From the NCBI GenBank assembly GCA_026390015.1, contig JAPLGS010000121.1:13172-65453 (forward strand): 52,282 bases of DNA, read 5' to 3'. This stretch comes from Chloroflexota bacterium (GTDB taxonomy: Bacteria > Chloroflexota > Anaerolineae > Anaerolineales > Villigracilaceae). This document shows, in pieces, positions 24,481 to 33,210 of the stretch. Each line of letters begins with the position of its first letter. The first letter of the stretch is position 1. The notes beneath the pieces are model-generated. The model made no database searches. It saw only the letters and a list, made by a program, of their open reading frames with translations, and was not told where the DNA came from. A program made the position numbers and the translations under genes.

Positions 24481-26921
24481 GTGCTCTCCTCAATGGTGAA
24501 GTAAAAAGTTGCGCCGCGACCTACTTCTGCTTCTGCTTCTGCCCACACACGCCCGTCGTGACGCAGGATGATGCGCTGAACAGTTGCCAGACCGATGCCT
24601 GTGCCGGGGAATTCTGAACTCTTGTGCATACGCTGAAATGCTCCAAATAGTTTTTTAGAATACGCCATATCAAAACCCGCGCCGTTATCGCGTATAAAGA
24701 AAACACATTGGCCTTTCGATTCGGTTCGCCCAAACTCAATATGCGCTTCTGGTTGTTTGGAGGTAAATTTGAAGGCGTTGCCCAGCAGGTTTACAAGGAC
24801 AACTTCAAGCAAGTGAGAATCACCTTTGGCGGACAGGCCTGCCTGGATCTTGAAATCCACTTGACGCTGAGGTTCGTCCATCTTAAGGCGTTCCACAATT
24901 GTTTGCGCAAGGGCGCTCAGATCCACTCGTTTTTTGATCATCACTGCGCGAGCCATTTGCGAGAGTTGGAGCATATCGTCAATTAAATGTCCCATGCGCT
25001 GGGCTTCGGAGCGTACGCGCTCAATATACTGCTGACCCTGTTCGTCAAGTTGGTCGTGATAGTCTTCGAGTAAAGCCTGACTCCAACCATCAATGCCGCG
25101 CAAGGGTGCGCGCAGATCATGCGAGACTGAATAACTGAAGGTTTCCAACTCCTTGTTGGCGTTTTTCAATTGTGCCGTACGTTCGCGCACGCGCTCTTCA
25201 AGTTTCAGATTCAATTGGCGGATATTCTCTTCGGCTTTATTTTGTTCGGTGACATCCCTGCCATAAAGATTGGCATAGCCGGCCTTCGTGATCGGCACGA
25301 CAAAAAACGAGATGACCATTTCATTTTGTGCCGTTTCAATGATTTTTGTTTTCTGCTCCAACATTGAATCTGTGACTGCCTCTTGCAGGATTTGCGGCGC
25401 AGGTTCGCCGACAATGAGATGCCATTCAGGCAGAAATAGAATGCCAGCCTCGTTACTGTACAAAAGATTACCCTTTACATTAACGCGCAAAACCGGATTG
25501 GGATTCTCCGATGGGAATCGCGCCAGAATTTCCATTTCCGCTTCGGCCTGCTTGCGCTCGCTGATATCATGGATCAATGCCACAAAATAGTCAACAGATC
25601 GGTCGGGATGACGGACGCAATGAATGGCCAGGTTGGTATAGATGACATGCCCATCTTTGTGGATAAAGCGCTTCTCGAGGGTGTATCCATCGATCTCTCC
25701 AGCCATCACCCGATTGAATTGCTGCAGATCGATAGCCAGGTCATCGGGATGCGTTAGCTCCGCCCAATTCATCTGGATCAATTCTGGCTTGGGATAACCG
25801 AGCATTTCACACAAAGCATCATTCACTTCCAGCCAGCCTTTGCTCGGTGACGTAATGGCGCGCCCCGCCAGAGGCAGATCAAAGTAAGAGCGAAACCGTT
25901 CTTCACTTTCGCGCAAGGCAATCTCGGCTTGTTTGCGTTCTTGAATCTCCAATTCCAAAGCCTCGGTGCGCACGGCCACCTGTTTTCTGAGTGTACCCAG
26001 CCATATGAGGAGCACTCCTCCAATCAGAATTTCAGTTGATATTCCTTGCGGCTCGAAGGCCCCGAACCATTTTTTATAAATTTCATCGTACTGCCCCGTG
26101 GTTTTGACAATGCTCAAACCCTGATTCAAACGTTCGAGGACCGCTTGATTTCCTTCCTTGACCGCGAAACTGAATGGACGGTGATACGCTTCCACCACCA
26201 CTGCTGACGGTTCGAGATTCGTCAGATTCAAATCCCTGATCAGCGTCAACCCGACCAATTTTGGCATAAGCGCTGTGTCACCTGTTCCAGCTGCCAGAAG
26301 CTGGAGCGCTTCTGGCAACGAGTCAACCCGGACCAATTGTTCTTCTCTTATGAATGAAAGTGAATGCAAATAATCATTCGCCTGATCGCTTTCCATCACG
26401 ATGATATTTTTTCCCTGCAGATCATCCATCGAGCGGATCACGCTGGCATCTTTGTGTGTAAAAAAAGCATCGTACGCGATGGTGTGCGGCGGCGAGAAAT
26501 CGTAGATTTTGTCGCGCTCTTCCGAGTACGCCATCATCGGCAGAAAGTCTATCTCGCCGTTATCCAGCGCATGCCGCGCATTATCCCAGGTATCCACCTT
26601 GATCTCAAGCGTGACGCCCATCACTTTCGCCACAGCCTGCATTAAATCCACGCTGAAACCGTCCGGCTGTCCTACTCCATTCATGTACGTATAGGGGGAA
26701 TAATTATCTATAATGATGGTCTTCAATGAAGTGCCATCTGCAAAAGCGACATTGCCTGCCGCGCTAATTTCCTGATTTGCGTGAGCACGCGAAGATGTGG
26801 AAAAAATAAAAACGCAGACTAGTAAAAGATTGAATCCAAATGGAATAATTTGAAACGATAGCCGCTTTTTCTTTTGACGACTATTGATAAGTTTTTGAGG
26901 CTGTTTCAATTTTAGATTCAT
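24477..26921 (-). CDS. Sensor histidine kinase with extracytoplasmic solute-binding domain
   Basis: An 814-residue kinase. A basic start and hydrophobic signal (about 28-48) lead to a periplasmic-binding-protein type 3 domain (about 60-285: YSPYTYMNGVGQPDGFSVDLMQAV, YDEIYKKWFG). One membrane helix lies near 295-312. Two PAS domains follow (about 340-460 and 470-570), then HisKA with VSHDLRAPLRG, which holds the phosphorylated His, and a HATPase_c domain with N-box LLGNAFKFTS and GTGIGLATVQR. Ligand probably a small amino-acid-like solute, by domain family. The ATG at 26919-26921 has AGGAG 7 bases upstream; an in-frame TTG-like extension has none. It is coupled to the receiver by a 4-base overlap. 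Confidence 0.9.
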   Translation of the reverse strand: MNLKLKQPQKLINSRQKKKRLSFQIIPFGFNLLLVCVFIFSTSSRAHANQEISAAGNVAFADGTSLKTIIIDNYSPYTYMNGVGQPDGFSVDLMQAVAKVMGVTLEIKVDTWDNARHALDNGEIDFLPMMAYSEERDKIYDFSPPHTIAYDAFFTHKDASVIRSMDDLQGKNIIVMESDQANDYLHSLSFIREEQLVRVDSLPEALQLLAAGTGDTALMPKLVGLTLIRDLNLTNLEPSAVVVEAYHRPFSFAVKEGNQAVLERLNQGLSIVKTTGQYDEIYKKWFGAFEPQGISTEILIGGVLLIWLGTLRKQVAVRTEALELEIQERKQAEIALRESEERFRSYFDLPLAGRAITSPSKGWLEVNDALCEMLGYPKPELIQMNWAELTHPDDLAIDLQQFNRVMAGEIDGYTLEKRFIHKDGHVIYTNLAIHCVRHPDRSVDYFVALIHDISERKQAEAEMEILARFPSENPNPVLRVNVKGNLLYSNEAGILFLPEWHLIVGEPAPQILQEAVTDSMLEQKTKIIETAQNEMVISFFVVPITKAGYANLYGRDVTEQNKAEENIRQLNLKLEERVRERTAQLKNANKELETFSYSVSHDLRAPLRGIDGWSQALLEDYHDQLDEQGQQYIERVRSEAQRMGHLIDDMLQLSQMARAVMIKKRVDLSALAQTIVERLKMDEPQRQVDFKIQAGLSAKGDSHLLEVVLVNLLGNAFKFTSKQPEAHIEFGRTESKGQCVFFIRDNGAGFDMAYSKKLFGAFQRMHKSSEFPGTGIGLATVQRIILRHDGRVWAEAEAEVGRGATFYFTIEEST

Positions 26922-26979
26922 TCTGTCTCCTGCTTGAATTGCAAATAAACACAGAATAGGTATCACGGAAAGAGAAGAG

Positions 26980-29900
26980 CTAGATCGGCGAATGGTTGAT
27001 AAAATTTTCGATCATTTGATTGAGGTCTTTCAAACTAAAAGGCTTGCTGACGTATTCATCCATGCCGGCTTCGAGACAGCGCTCACGGTCGCCATCCATT
27101 GCGAAAGCGGTCAGGCCGATGATCGTAACTGAGGCAAATTGAGGATCCTTTCGCAGGCGGCCGGTCGCTTCAAATCCATTAACCTGCGGCATCTGGAGAT
27201 CCATCAAGATGACATCCGGGGAAACTCTCTGCGCTTCCTGAAGTACTTCACCGCCATGATGCGCCACAAATACTTGATGTCCGCGATTCTCAAGATAATC
27301 CATCAGCATGATCACATTGACTTCATTATCATCGGCGATCAGGATCTTCCCACAGCCGGCCGGCAATGCCTTTTGCTTTGGGTCGTGTTTCTCGCTTACC
27401 ATATCCGGTAAACCCGGATCGGCTTTAATTTCCATGGTTTGATTCCACGGCAAAACAAATGTGAATTGACTTCCCACGCCAGCATCACTTTGAACAGCAA
27501 CGCTTCCGCCGTGCATTTCAACCATTTTTTTAACCAGCGCCAATCCCAACCCGGTGCCTTCGTATTGACGGGACAAACTGCTGTCTATCTGAACAAAGGG
27601 TTTGAATAATTTTTGCTGGTCTTCAGGCGTGATTCCAATACCAGTATCCGTGACCGAAAAACGCATCAGACTTAATCCTGGGTCTGCTGCTGCTTCGAGT
27701 TTTACGGTCCCATTTTTAGGAGTGAATTTCACAGCGTTATTCAGCAGGTTGACCAGAATCTGTTTGAGGAGTTTCGGATCGGCAAAAACTTCGGCTGTGG
27801 CCGGAGAGGATGAATATTCCACTGTAATGGATTTTTTATCCGCCATTGGCTTGATATAAATCAAACTCGACTGGCAGATCTCATGCACCCCGATCTCTTC
27901 GGGGTGAAGCTCAAGTTTGCCAGCTTCGATCTTGGAGATATCCAAAATATCGTTGATCAATCCCAAAAGATGCTGGCCGCTGGATTGGACCGTTTGTATG
28001 GTTTGTCCCTGTTTTTCGTTGAACGGGCCATAGACCCCTTCCAAATACAATTCCGAAAACCCCATGATGCTGTTCAGCGGTGTGCGTAATTCATGGCTCA
28101 TGTTCGCGAGAAATTCATCTTTGGCGCGGTTGGCGCGGATCAGGTCCAACGTGCGTTCCTCAACCCGCAGCTCCAATTCGCTGGCGTTTTGACGGATCAA
28201 CTGCTCAGTCTGTTTGCGTTCAAGGACCAGCGCCACCTGCGTGGCAATTGAAGTGAGCAGATCCATATCATATTTCGAGTAACGATCGGGGGTCTCGTAA
28301 TCCTGTATCACCATTACGCCGAGGATTTCCCCGGCTGTTTTCAAAGGTACGCCCAGCCAGGAGGGCGAGTTGGTACCGACCAGTTCAACTTCCCCCTGCA
28401 TGATCAACTCGTCAAAGCGCGCCGGTGTGGACAAAAACGGCTGTCCGCTGCGGAAGACATAAGCGCTGGTACTCCTTCTCAAACGGGCAGGCGGGCCAGG
28501 CGGATCGAATTTGTCCACCGAGTAGACTTCTTCGAATAAGTCGGTATTTTTATCATGCAGGATGACGAAGAAGTTCTCGGCGTAAACCAATTTTGAAATG
28601 GAGTTATGAACGAGCCACAGAAATTCATGCAAGTCTCCAGTCGCGACCAATCCTTCCGTGATCTCCGAAAACACTTGTCGCTCCATCTCGGCCCGCTTGC
28701 GGTCGGTGATGTCTTGAAATGAAGTTACAAACCTGTTATTTATAAAAGGGGATGTTGATACGATAAAAGTTCTTTTGCTTTTCGGGCTTAGGAATTCAGA
28801 GATGATGGTCTCGGTTGTATTTTTATGGTTTTCCCAAAAATATTTGATCGTTTGTTCATCCATTCCATATAGATCCGTAGCTGTGTTTCCAATGATAATT
28901 TTGTCTTTATCAAAATCAGCAACCCGGTAAAACGCGTCATTAACTTCCAAGACCTTATAATCCACCATTTCTCCGTCAGAATTGAAGACTATTTCGTTCA
29001 ACGCAATCCCTTCCGACAATGTTTCAAATATTACCCTGACGTGTTCTTCGCTTTCCTGTAATTCCTTTTCCACTCGCTTGCGCTGAACAATATCCCAGGT
29101 CGAGTTTGCCAATTGAGAGAGAGCCACAACATCTTTTTCGTCATAGTCGGTGGGTTTATTGCCAACCCCCATGATCATTACGATCAGATCATTTCGAAGG
29201 ATCGGCACCACAAGCTCGCGAAGCACAGGCGCATGACCCTCGGGTAACCCTTTGCGAAGCGGGAGGTTTGGATAATTATTATGGATCAGCGGCGCACGCA
29301 CTGAAACACAATCAGCCCATACCCCGGCTTGATCCACTGCGTAATGACTTCCCTTCCCTTCAGCAGTACACATATTTTTCAGAGTATTGCTGGACCACAT
29401 TTGCAGTTTCAATGTCTTTTGATCTGCTTCGAGAAAATGAGCGAATCCGATCTGACTGCCCGTCAATGATTCGGCCTGGTCGAGCGATTCCTGTAAAAAC
29501 TCATCCAGTGAGTGCGAATCGGAAAATTCACTAAGGCGAATACGGGCCTGCAGTAAAGATGCTGCCTGCTTGCGCTCAGTGATATCCGTCAGCAGGACGC
29601 GGCACTCATGGCCGCCCTCGAAACAGGTCGCTTCGAGGCGCGCCCAAAGCGATCCTTTTTCCTTTTTGCCCAAAGCCAGTTCGCAGGTATCTTTTCCAGT
29701 TCCTGATATTAATTTTTCAAGGAAGTCGGTATAGGTGGAGTTGGACTCAATGGAAACAAATGCCCCCAGTCGACGCTGGGCCAGTTCGTGGTGCTCCATC
29801 CCCAGCAAGTTTGCCGCAGCCAGATTGGCCTGACGGATCGTGCCGTCTCGAGCCAGTGTAAGATAACCCACAGGTGCAAAGTCATACAGATCGGTGTATT

Positions 29901-30075
29901 GATTAAGAGCCGCTTCGGCCTCAGAGCGGGCCTGGACCAGCAGCTGATTCCGCATTTCCAACTGAAACTGACGCTTCTGCAATTCATCCAGAAGATGCTG
30001 GTTATTCACCTCTGCAGGAACGTCGGAAGATTTCTTTTCATTACTTATGTTTGACGGTTTGATCTTATGTTTCAT
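26980..30075 (-). CDS. Hybrid histidine kinase (PAS-GAF-PAS-GAF-HisKA-HATPase-REC)
   Basis: A 1031-residue soluble hybrid kinase with no clear membrane segment. The order is a basic coiled N terminus (1-55), PAS (about 55-170), GAF (about 185-335), PAS (about 345-465), GAF (about 475-625), a coiled linker, HisKA with FLANMSHELRTPLNS, HATPase_c with NLLNNAVKFTPKNG and GTGLGLALVKK, and a C-terminal receiver with ILIADDNEVN, VILMDLQMPQVNG and the Lys in VSKPFS. It autophosphorylates on the HisKA His and passes phosphate to its own receiver. It is the first large gene of the operon, 58 bp upstream of the second kinase. The signal is cytoplasmic and unknown. Confidence 0.9.
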   Translation of the reverse strand: MKHKIKPSNISNEKKSSDVPAEVNNQHLLDELQKRQFQLEMRNQLLVQARSEAEAALNQYTDLYDFAPVGYLTLARDGTIRQANLAAANLLGMEHHELAQRRLGAFVSIESNSTYTDFLEKLISGTGKDTCELALGKKEKGSLWARLEATCFEGGHECRVLLTDITERKQAASLLQARIRLSEFSDSHSLDEFLQESLDQAESLTGSQIGFAHFLEADQKTLKLQMWSSNTLKNMCTAEGKGSHYAVDQAGVWADCVSVRAPLIHNNYPNLPLRKGLPEGHAPVLRELVVPILRNDLIVMIMGVGNKPTDYDEKDVVALSQLANSTWDIVQRKRVEKELQESEEHVRVIFETLSEGIALNEIVFNSDGEMVDYKVLEVNDAFYRVADFDKDKIIIGNTATDLYGMDEQTIKYFWENHKNTTETIISEFLSPKSKRTFIVSTSPFINNRFVTSFQDITDRKRAEMERQVFSEITEGLVATGDLHEFLWLVHNSISKLVYAENFFVILHDKNTDLFEEVYSVDKFDPPGPPARLRRSTSAYVFRSGQPFLSTPARFDELIMQGEVELVGTNSPSWLGVPLKTAGEILGVMVIQDYETPDRYSKYDMDLLTSIATQVALVLERKQTEQLIRQNASELELRVEERTLDLIRANRAKDEFLANMSHELRTPLNSIMGFSELYLEGVYGPFNEKQGQTIQTVQSSGQHLLGLINDILDISKIEAGKLELHPEEIGVHEICQSSLIYIKPMADKKSITVEYSSSPATAEVFADPKLLKQILVNLLNNAVKFTPKNGTVKLEAAADPGLSLMRFSVTDTGIGITPEDQQKLFKPFVQIDSSLSRQYEGTGLGLALVKKMVEMHGGSVAVQSDAGVGSQFTFVLPWNQTMEIKADPGLPDMVSEKHDPKQKALPAGCGKILIADDNEVNVIMLMDYLENRGHQVFVAHHGGEVLQEAQRVSPDVILMDLQMPQVNGFEATGRLRKDPQFASVTIIGLTAFAMDGDRERCLEAGMDEYVSKPFSLKDLNQMIENFINHSPI

Positions 30076-30107
30076 GGAATCATATGTTCCTGATTGTCAG
30101 AAAGCAA

Positions 30108-30254
30108 TCATTGAACAGGGAATTTCCGAAGAACATTCCCGACGGAAGGATTCACAACAGCATTATTTTGATGGCAAAATATAAATTCCCTGTAAGGTGA
30201 TGCGGATGAATGTCCCCCGATCTTACATAACGTGGATTGCAAGACCACTTTCAT
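30108..30254 (-). CDS. Possible 48-residue leader protein of the signalling operon
   Basis: An ATG at 30252-30254 is preceded by a strong GAGGAG ribosome site at 7 bases. The 48-residue frame (MKVVLQST start, RKFPVQ end) has no membrane segment or recognised family; it holds two cysteines. It lies between the extended -10 promoter and the hybrid kinase, 32 bp upstream of the kinase ATG. The strong ribosome site is the main evidence. It may be a leader peptide or a real small protein. Confidence 0.4.
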   Translation of the reverse strand: MKVVLQSTLCKIGGHSSASPYREFIFCHQNNAVVNPSVGNVLRKFPVQ

Positions 30255-30287
30255 AGTGCGCTCCTCAGAATAATAGAAATAAAAAAT

Positions 30288-30296
30288 AGTATAGCA
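30288..30296 (-). promoter_or_regulatory. Extended -10 promoter of the signalling operon
   Basis: The minus strand reads TGC followed by TATACT (30288-30293), an extended -10 element. No clear -35 box is found at 16-18 bp. Transcription would start about 27 bases before the small reading frame's ATG. Confidence 0.45.
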
Positions 30297-30450
30297 CCAA
30301 TCGGAGTGTATAGAAGATTGCAATATCGATATAAGCATAGATCGCCGTAGGGTCAGTTCTTATGTGACACAATCCAAAATAGGCAGTACCACATAACTGG
30401 CTATGAACAATTCTTTCTTCCACTAATTTCACGGATTTTGCTGATTTTTT

Positions 30451-30634
30451 AGTTCAAATTGGCGTGAGTTAGCGAAATACCTACCCTGACGGGTGGCGCA
30501 AGGTTACTTTCAGGTTAAACCAATTAACTTTCAAGTTAAACCAATTAACCATACTGTCTATCCTTTATCTTATTTGGGCGTTTAGATTTAGCTCAAATTG
30601 GCGTGAATTAGCGAAATACCTGCCCTGGCGGGGG
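30451..30634. repeat. Pair of 45-bp direct repeats flanking a tandem array
   Basis: The copies lie at 30451-30494 and 30590-30634. They share TCAAATTGGCGTGA and TTAGCGAAATACCT and then CCCTG-CGGG with few differences. The distance between starts is 139 bp. The 21-bp array sits between them. The CCCTG-CGGG end could form a small hairpin in each copy. Confidence 0.7.
30501..30554. repeat. 21-bp tandem repeat, array 2
   Basis: Units at 30513-30533 and 30534-30554, plus a partial unit at 30501-30512, match array 1 at 18858-18939. The 17-base word AGTTAAACCAATTAACC is identical in both arrays (18919-18935 and 30534-30550). The two arrays bracket the whole signalling operon. Confidence 0.8.
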
Positions 30635-30842
30635 TGCCAGGGAACGCAGCGCGGTGCGGTGTTCGCGGCTGAGGGTTGGGTAACGGACGATCGTCGAACA
30701 GGCAAGTTATGCTCCATTGCCATTTTTAGTAAGGCAACAGAACTACAGCTTTGATCGAAGCGCATCAGTGGATTATGTTGGTAAACCAATTAGATGCGCA
30801 ACTTAACGCGAGTAATGATGTTTCCCCGCTCGAACTTTAATT

Positions 30843-32417
30843 TCATGGTCCCGGTTTATTTTCGTCAGTGCGTTGTATTTCCGAATTCGCGGGTTTCACC
30901 GTGCCGTACAAGCCCGAAAGTTTTTTCAAAACCTCAAACGAAACATCCAACCCACCGGTGTTTAAGGGTTTAACAAGAACCGGGGCGCTCTGTTTGATGG
31001 TATTGGTCGGGCTCGCAAGATCAACCTTCGCTATGGAACTGCGCGGATCCATTGGCGGGGAGGACTGCTTTTCCAGATTTGACGGAGCCAGCAACCAGGG
31101 CGGGCTGTATTTTCCGCGCCCACTTTCATACCGTTGAGCAGCTTCGTCCTCTCCGGTTAGGATCTCAATTTCCGTAGGCAGATCCACCGCGATCTGCGGC
31201 CTGCGATTGAATGCGGTCAGAATTCCTGAAACTGAAATCCACTTGCCGTTGAAGTCATCCGGTTCAATCTCGGAACTTTTTAGAAGATCCAATGCTTTGT
31301 CCCACAGGATGATCGTGAAGCCTTTGGCTTTCCAACTGCCCAGATTGATAAGAATGTGCGGGTGACCATCCGGGGATGTCCCTCGGAAAACTTCGGTCAC
31401 CAAGCCAACCACTGTCACCGTTTTTCCAAGGTTTCGCAAAATTGGGTAGCGGTCTTTTGCCGCGTAAGTGATCTTATGAACTGGAGCTGTTTGATAAGCA
31501 ACTTCCACACTGGAATATGCCTCGGACTTCAAGGCAAGAAAATCACTGAGGGAAGGCACTGCTTCGAGTGAGCTGGCGCAAATCTTCCGAAACAATTGGA
31601 TATGACTGCGCAGATCAGCTAGTGTTTCCAATTCCTGAAGCAGTGGAGATTGGAACGGATCTAAAAAAGTTGAACGGTTGAACAGCAATCCCTCTTCACC
31701 GGTTTGATACTTACTCCACAACTGGGGTCTGCGGGCCAGGCCAGACAGCGCAAGGAAAATGATGATCTCGGAGAATCTATCGAGGCGGGAATTAAAATCC
31801 GTGCTGACGCGGGCCGGGTGCTGAAAATGGATATTCCCCAGCTCAGACGAAGCCTTGCCCTCCAATGCGGGAACGTACATTCCGTCATAATCCACCAGGA
31901 TGAGTTTATGATCTTTGACCATGATGTTTCTGTGTGACAGGTCACCGTGGGCAACACCTAGGTCTGCGAGTTTTTCTGCCAGAGTCACAAATTCTTTAGC
32001 AAGATCTTCAATAGCCGCCAGATCATTCAAGTTGGAATACAGCCAACTCTCCAGGGTTTCTCCATCCACCCAATCCATATAAGTGATCGGAAACAACTGG
32101 TTCTTAAATGAAATTCCCCTGGCCTGATAATGAATGGGCAGAAAAAAAGGCTGCTTTACTTTTATCAAATACGTGGCAATGGCTGCATATCTTTGGGTAC
32201 GGTCTTCCACCGGTTTGTGGAAACAACGAACCGCCAGATTCTGACCCTCTTTGGAGGTCATGCGATAGGTTAGCGCAAATCCACCTGAACGGACTCTCGG
32301 AAGCCCCCACAGGTCAAGCTCCGAGACACTATCGCGCAGGAAATCGAGGGTGAAATAAACCCCCGGGTTTTGCAGGGCGGCTTGATATTCATTAAAGGAT
32401 GGGTAACGATATCTCAT
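30843..32417 (-). CDS. Protein-kinase-like protein with predicted OB-fold domain
   Basis: A 524-residue protein. Residues about 35-280 form a kinase-like domain: glycine-rich RSGGFALTY, HGDLSHRN with catalytic Asp 159 and Asn 164, and VDYDG with metal Asp 176. The usual beta-3 lysine position reads AVRCF, with Arg 64. The activation region is short. Residues about 325-425 look like an OB-fold (TVTVVGLVTEVF, LINLGSWKAKGFTIILW, WISVSGILTAF), and the last 100 residues are disordered and proline-rich. It starts one base after the phosphatase stop codon and is the third gene of a VWA/PP2C/kinase set, as in the TerY-P triads described by Aravind and co-workers. Those kinases often carry a helix-hairpin-helix tail; this one seems to carry an OB-fold. 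Targets unknown. Confidence 0.75.
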   Translation of the reverse strand: MRYRYPSFNEYQAALQNPGVYFTLDFLRDSVSELDLWGLPRVRSGGFALTYRMTSKEGQNLAVRCFHKPVEDRTQRYAAIATYLIKVKQPFFLPIHYQARGISFKNQLFPITYMDWVDGETLESWLYSNLNDLAAIEDLAKEFVTLAEKLADLGVAHGDLSHRNIMVKDHKLILVDYDGMYVPALEGKASSELGNIHFQHPARVSTDFNSRLDRFSEIIIFLALSGLARRPQLWSKYQTGEEGLLFNRSTFLDPFQSPLLQELETLADLRSHIQLFRKICASSLEAVPSLSDFLALKSEAYSSVEVAYQTAPVHKITYAAKDRYPILRNLGKTVTVVGLVTEVFRGTSPDGHPHILINLGSWKAKGFTIILWDKALDLLKSSEIEPDDFNGKWISVSGILTAFNRRPQIAVDLPTEIEILTGEDEAAQRYESGRGKYSPPWLLAPSNLEKQSSPPMDPRSSIAKVDLASPTNTIKQSAPVLVKPLNTGGLDVSFEVLKKLSGLYGTVKPANSEIQRTDENKPGP

Positions 32418-32418
32418 T

Positions 32419-33201
32419 TTATTGGATGGTGATCGATGTCAGACTGGTATCGTCGTTACGAAGAGTGTTTTCGGCGCGCTGTTGATCCACCCAATTTGAA
32501 AATACCTGGCCTTCGAATCGTGGTCTACCTAGCAGGTCGAAAAATTCCGAAACCAGGCCAGAGCTCTCCTCCATTTTTCTGATCAGAAATGCCGCCAACG
32601 CATCTGTCGTTAATAATAGCTGATCCCCGCGCTGCCAATCGTTGGAGAAAATTTGTACGCTGGAATCCATTTTTAGAAAATGGTTCAAGGATGAGAGTGA
32701 AGGGATGAGGGCGGGACGATTATTAAAATCGGCGCTGTTCCCGATCGGTTTACAAAAGATCACTTTTTGATTACGCACCTGAAAAATGCAAGAGTCGCCT
32801 ACACATAAGGCCTTGAACCTGCCGCCTGGTTTTTGAGAGGTTTCATGGGGGAAAATGGTCAACCACAACAGGGTCGCAAAAGATCCCATTTTCATTTTTT
32901 CCTCGGTATGCCAGGGCAATTCCCGCTGCTGGAAATGTTTCTTCCATTCCAGCTGACACTTATCGAGGTTGGTCTGGAAATCATTCGGATCTGGAATTGC
33001 GCGGCTGAAGGTTTTAACAAGGATGGAAGCCCACAACTTTGAAAAAGTGGCGGCGGTGGCGCCATCTGAAATGGCACATATGAAAGGTGAATCCAATTTT
33101 GTGATGGGCCCATTTTTGTGTGTAAAAAATGTATCCTCATTTTCAGAGGACACATTTCCCATTTTTGGAACCGTCATGTATTTCCACCGAACTTGATTCA
33201 A
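32419..33201 (-). CDS. PP2C-type serine/threonine phosphatase
   Basis: A 260-residue PP2C-like enzyme. Metal-binding motifs are in place: NEDTF (21-25), ISDGATA (44-50), GSFATLL, GDSCIF, LLTTDALAAFL and the late RNDDTSL. It removes phosphate from Ser/Thr residues, probably reversing the neighbouring kinase. The TTG start at 33199-33201 is chosen because GAGG lies 7 bases before it, and because the VRWKY segment it adds matches the N-terminal tryptophan common to this subgroup. An ATG 8 codons later is the alternative. It lies 9 bases after the VWA stop codon. Confidence 0.8.
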   Translation of the reverse strand: MNQVRWKYMTVPKMGNVSSENEDTFFTHKNGPITKLDSPFICAISDGATAATFSKLWASILVKTFSRAIPDPNDFQTNLDKCQLEWKKHFQQRELPWHTEEKMKMGSFATLLWLTIFPHETSQKPGGRFKALCVGDSCIFQVRNQKVIFCKPIGNSADFNNRPALIPSLSSLNHFLKMDSSVQIFSNDWQRGDQLLLTTDALAAFLIRKMEESSGLVSEFFDLLGRPRFEGQVFSNWVDQQRAENTLRNDDTSLTSITIQ

Positions 33202-33210
33202 GTGCTGGCC

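Larger units (their letters stand above)
30297..30842. other. Intergenic gap between signalling operon and kinase triad
   Basis: The gap holds two copies of a roughly 45-bp direct repeat and a 21-bp tandem array (listed separately). From 30640 to 30842 the sequence is more GC-rich than its flanks and contains no gene that I can support. Both flanking operons run leftwards, so this region must carry the end of the triad transcript as well as the signalling promoter. Confidence 0.5.

Noticed and set aside
30565-30789. 74-residue minus-strand frame in the gap
   Set aside because: It runs through a direct repeat and has no ribosome site or family resemblance.
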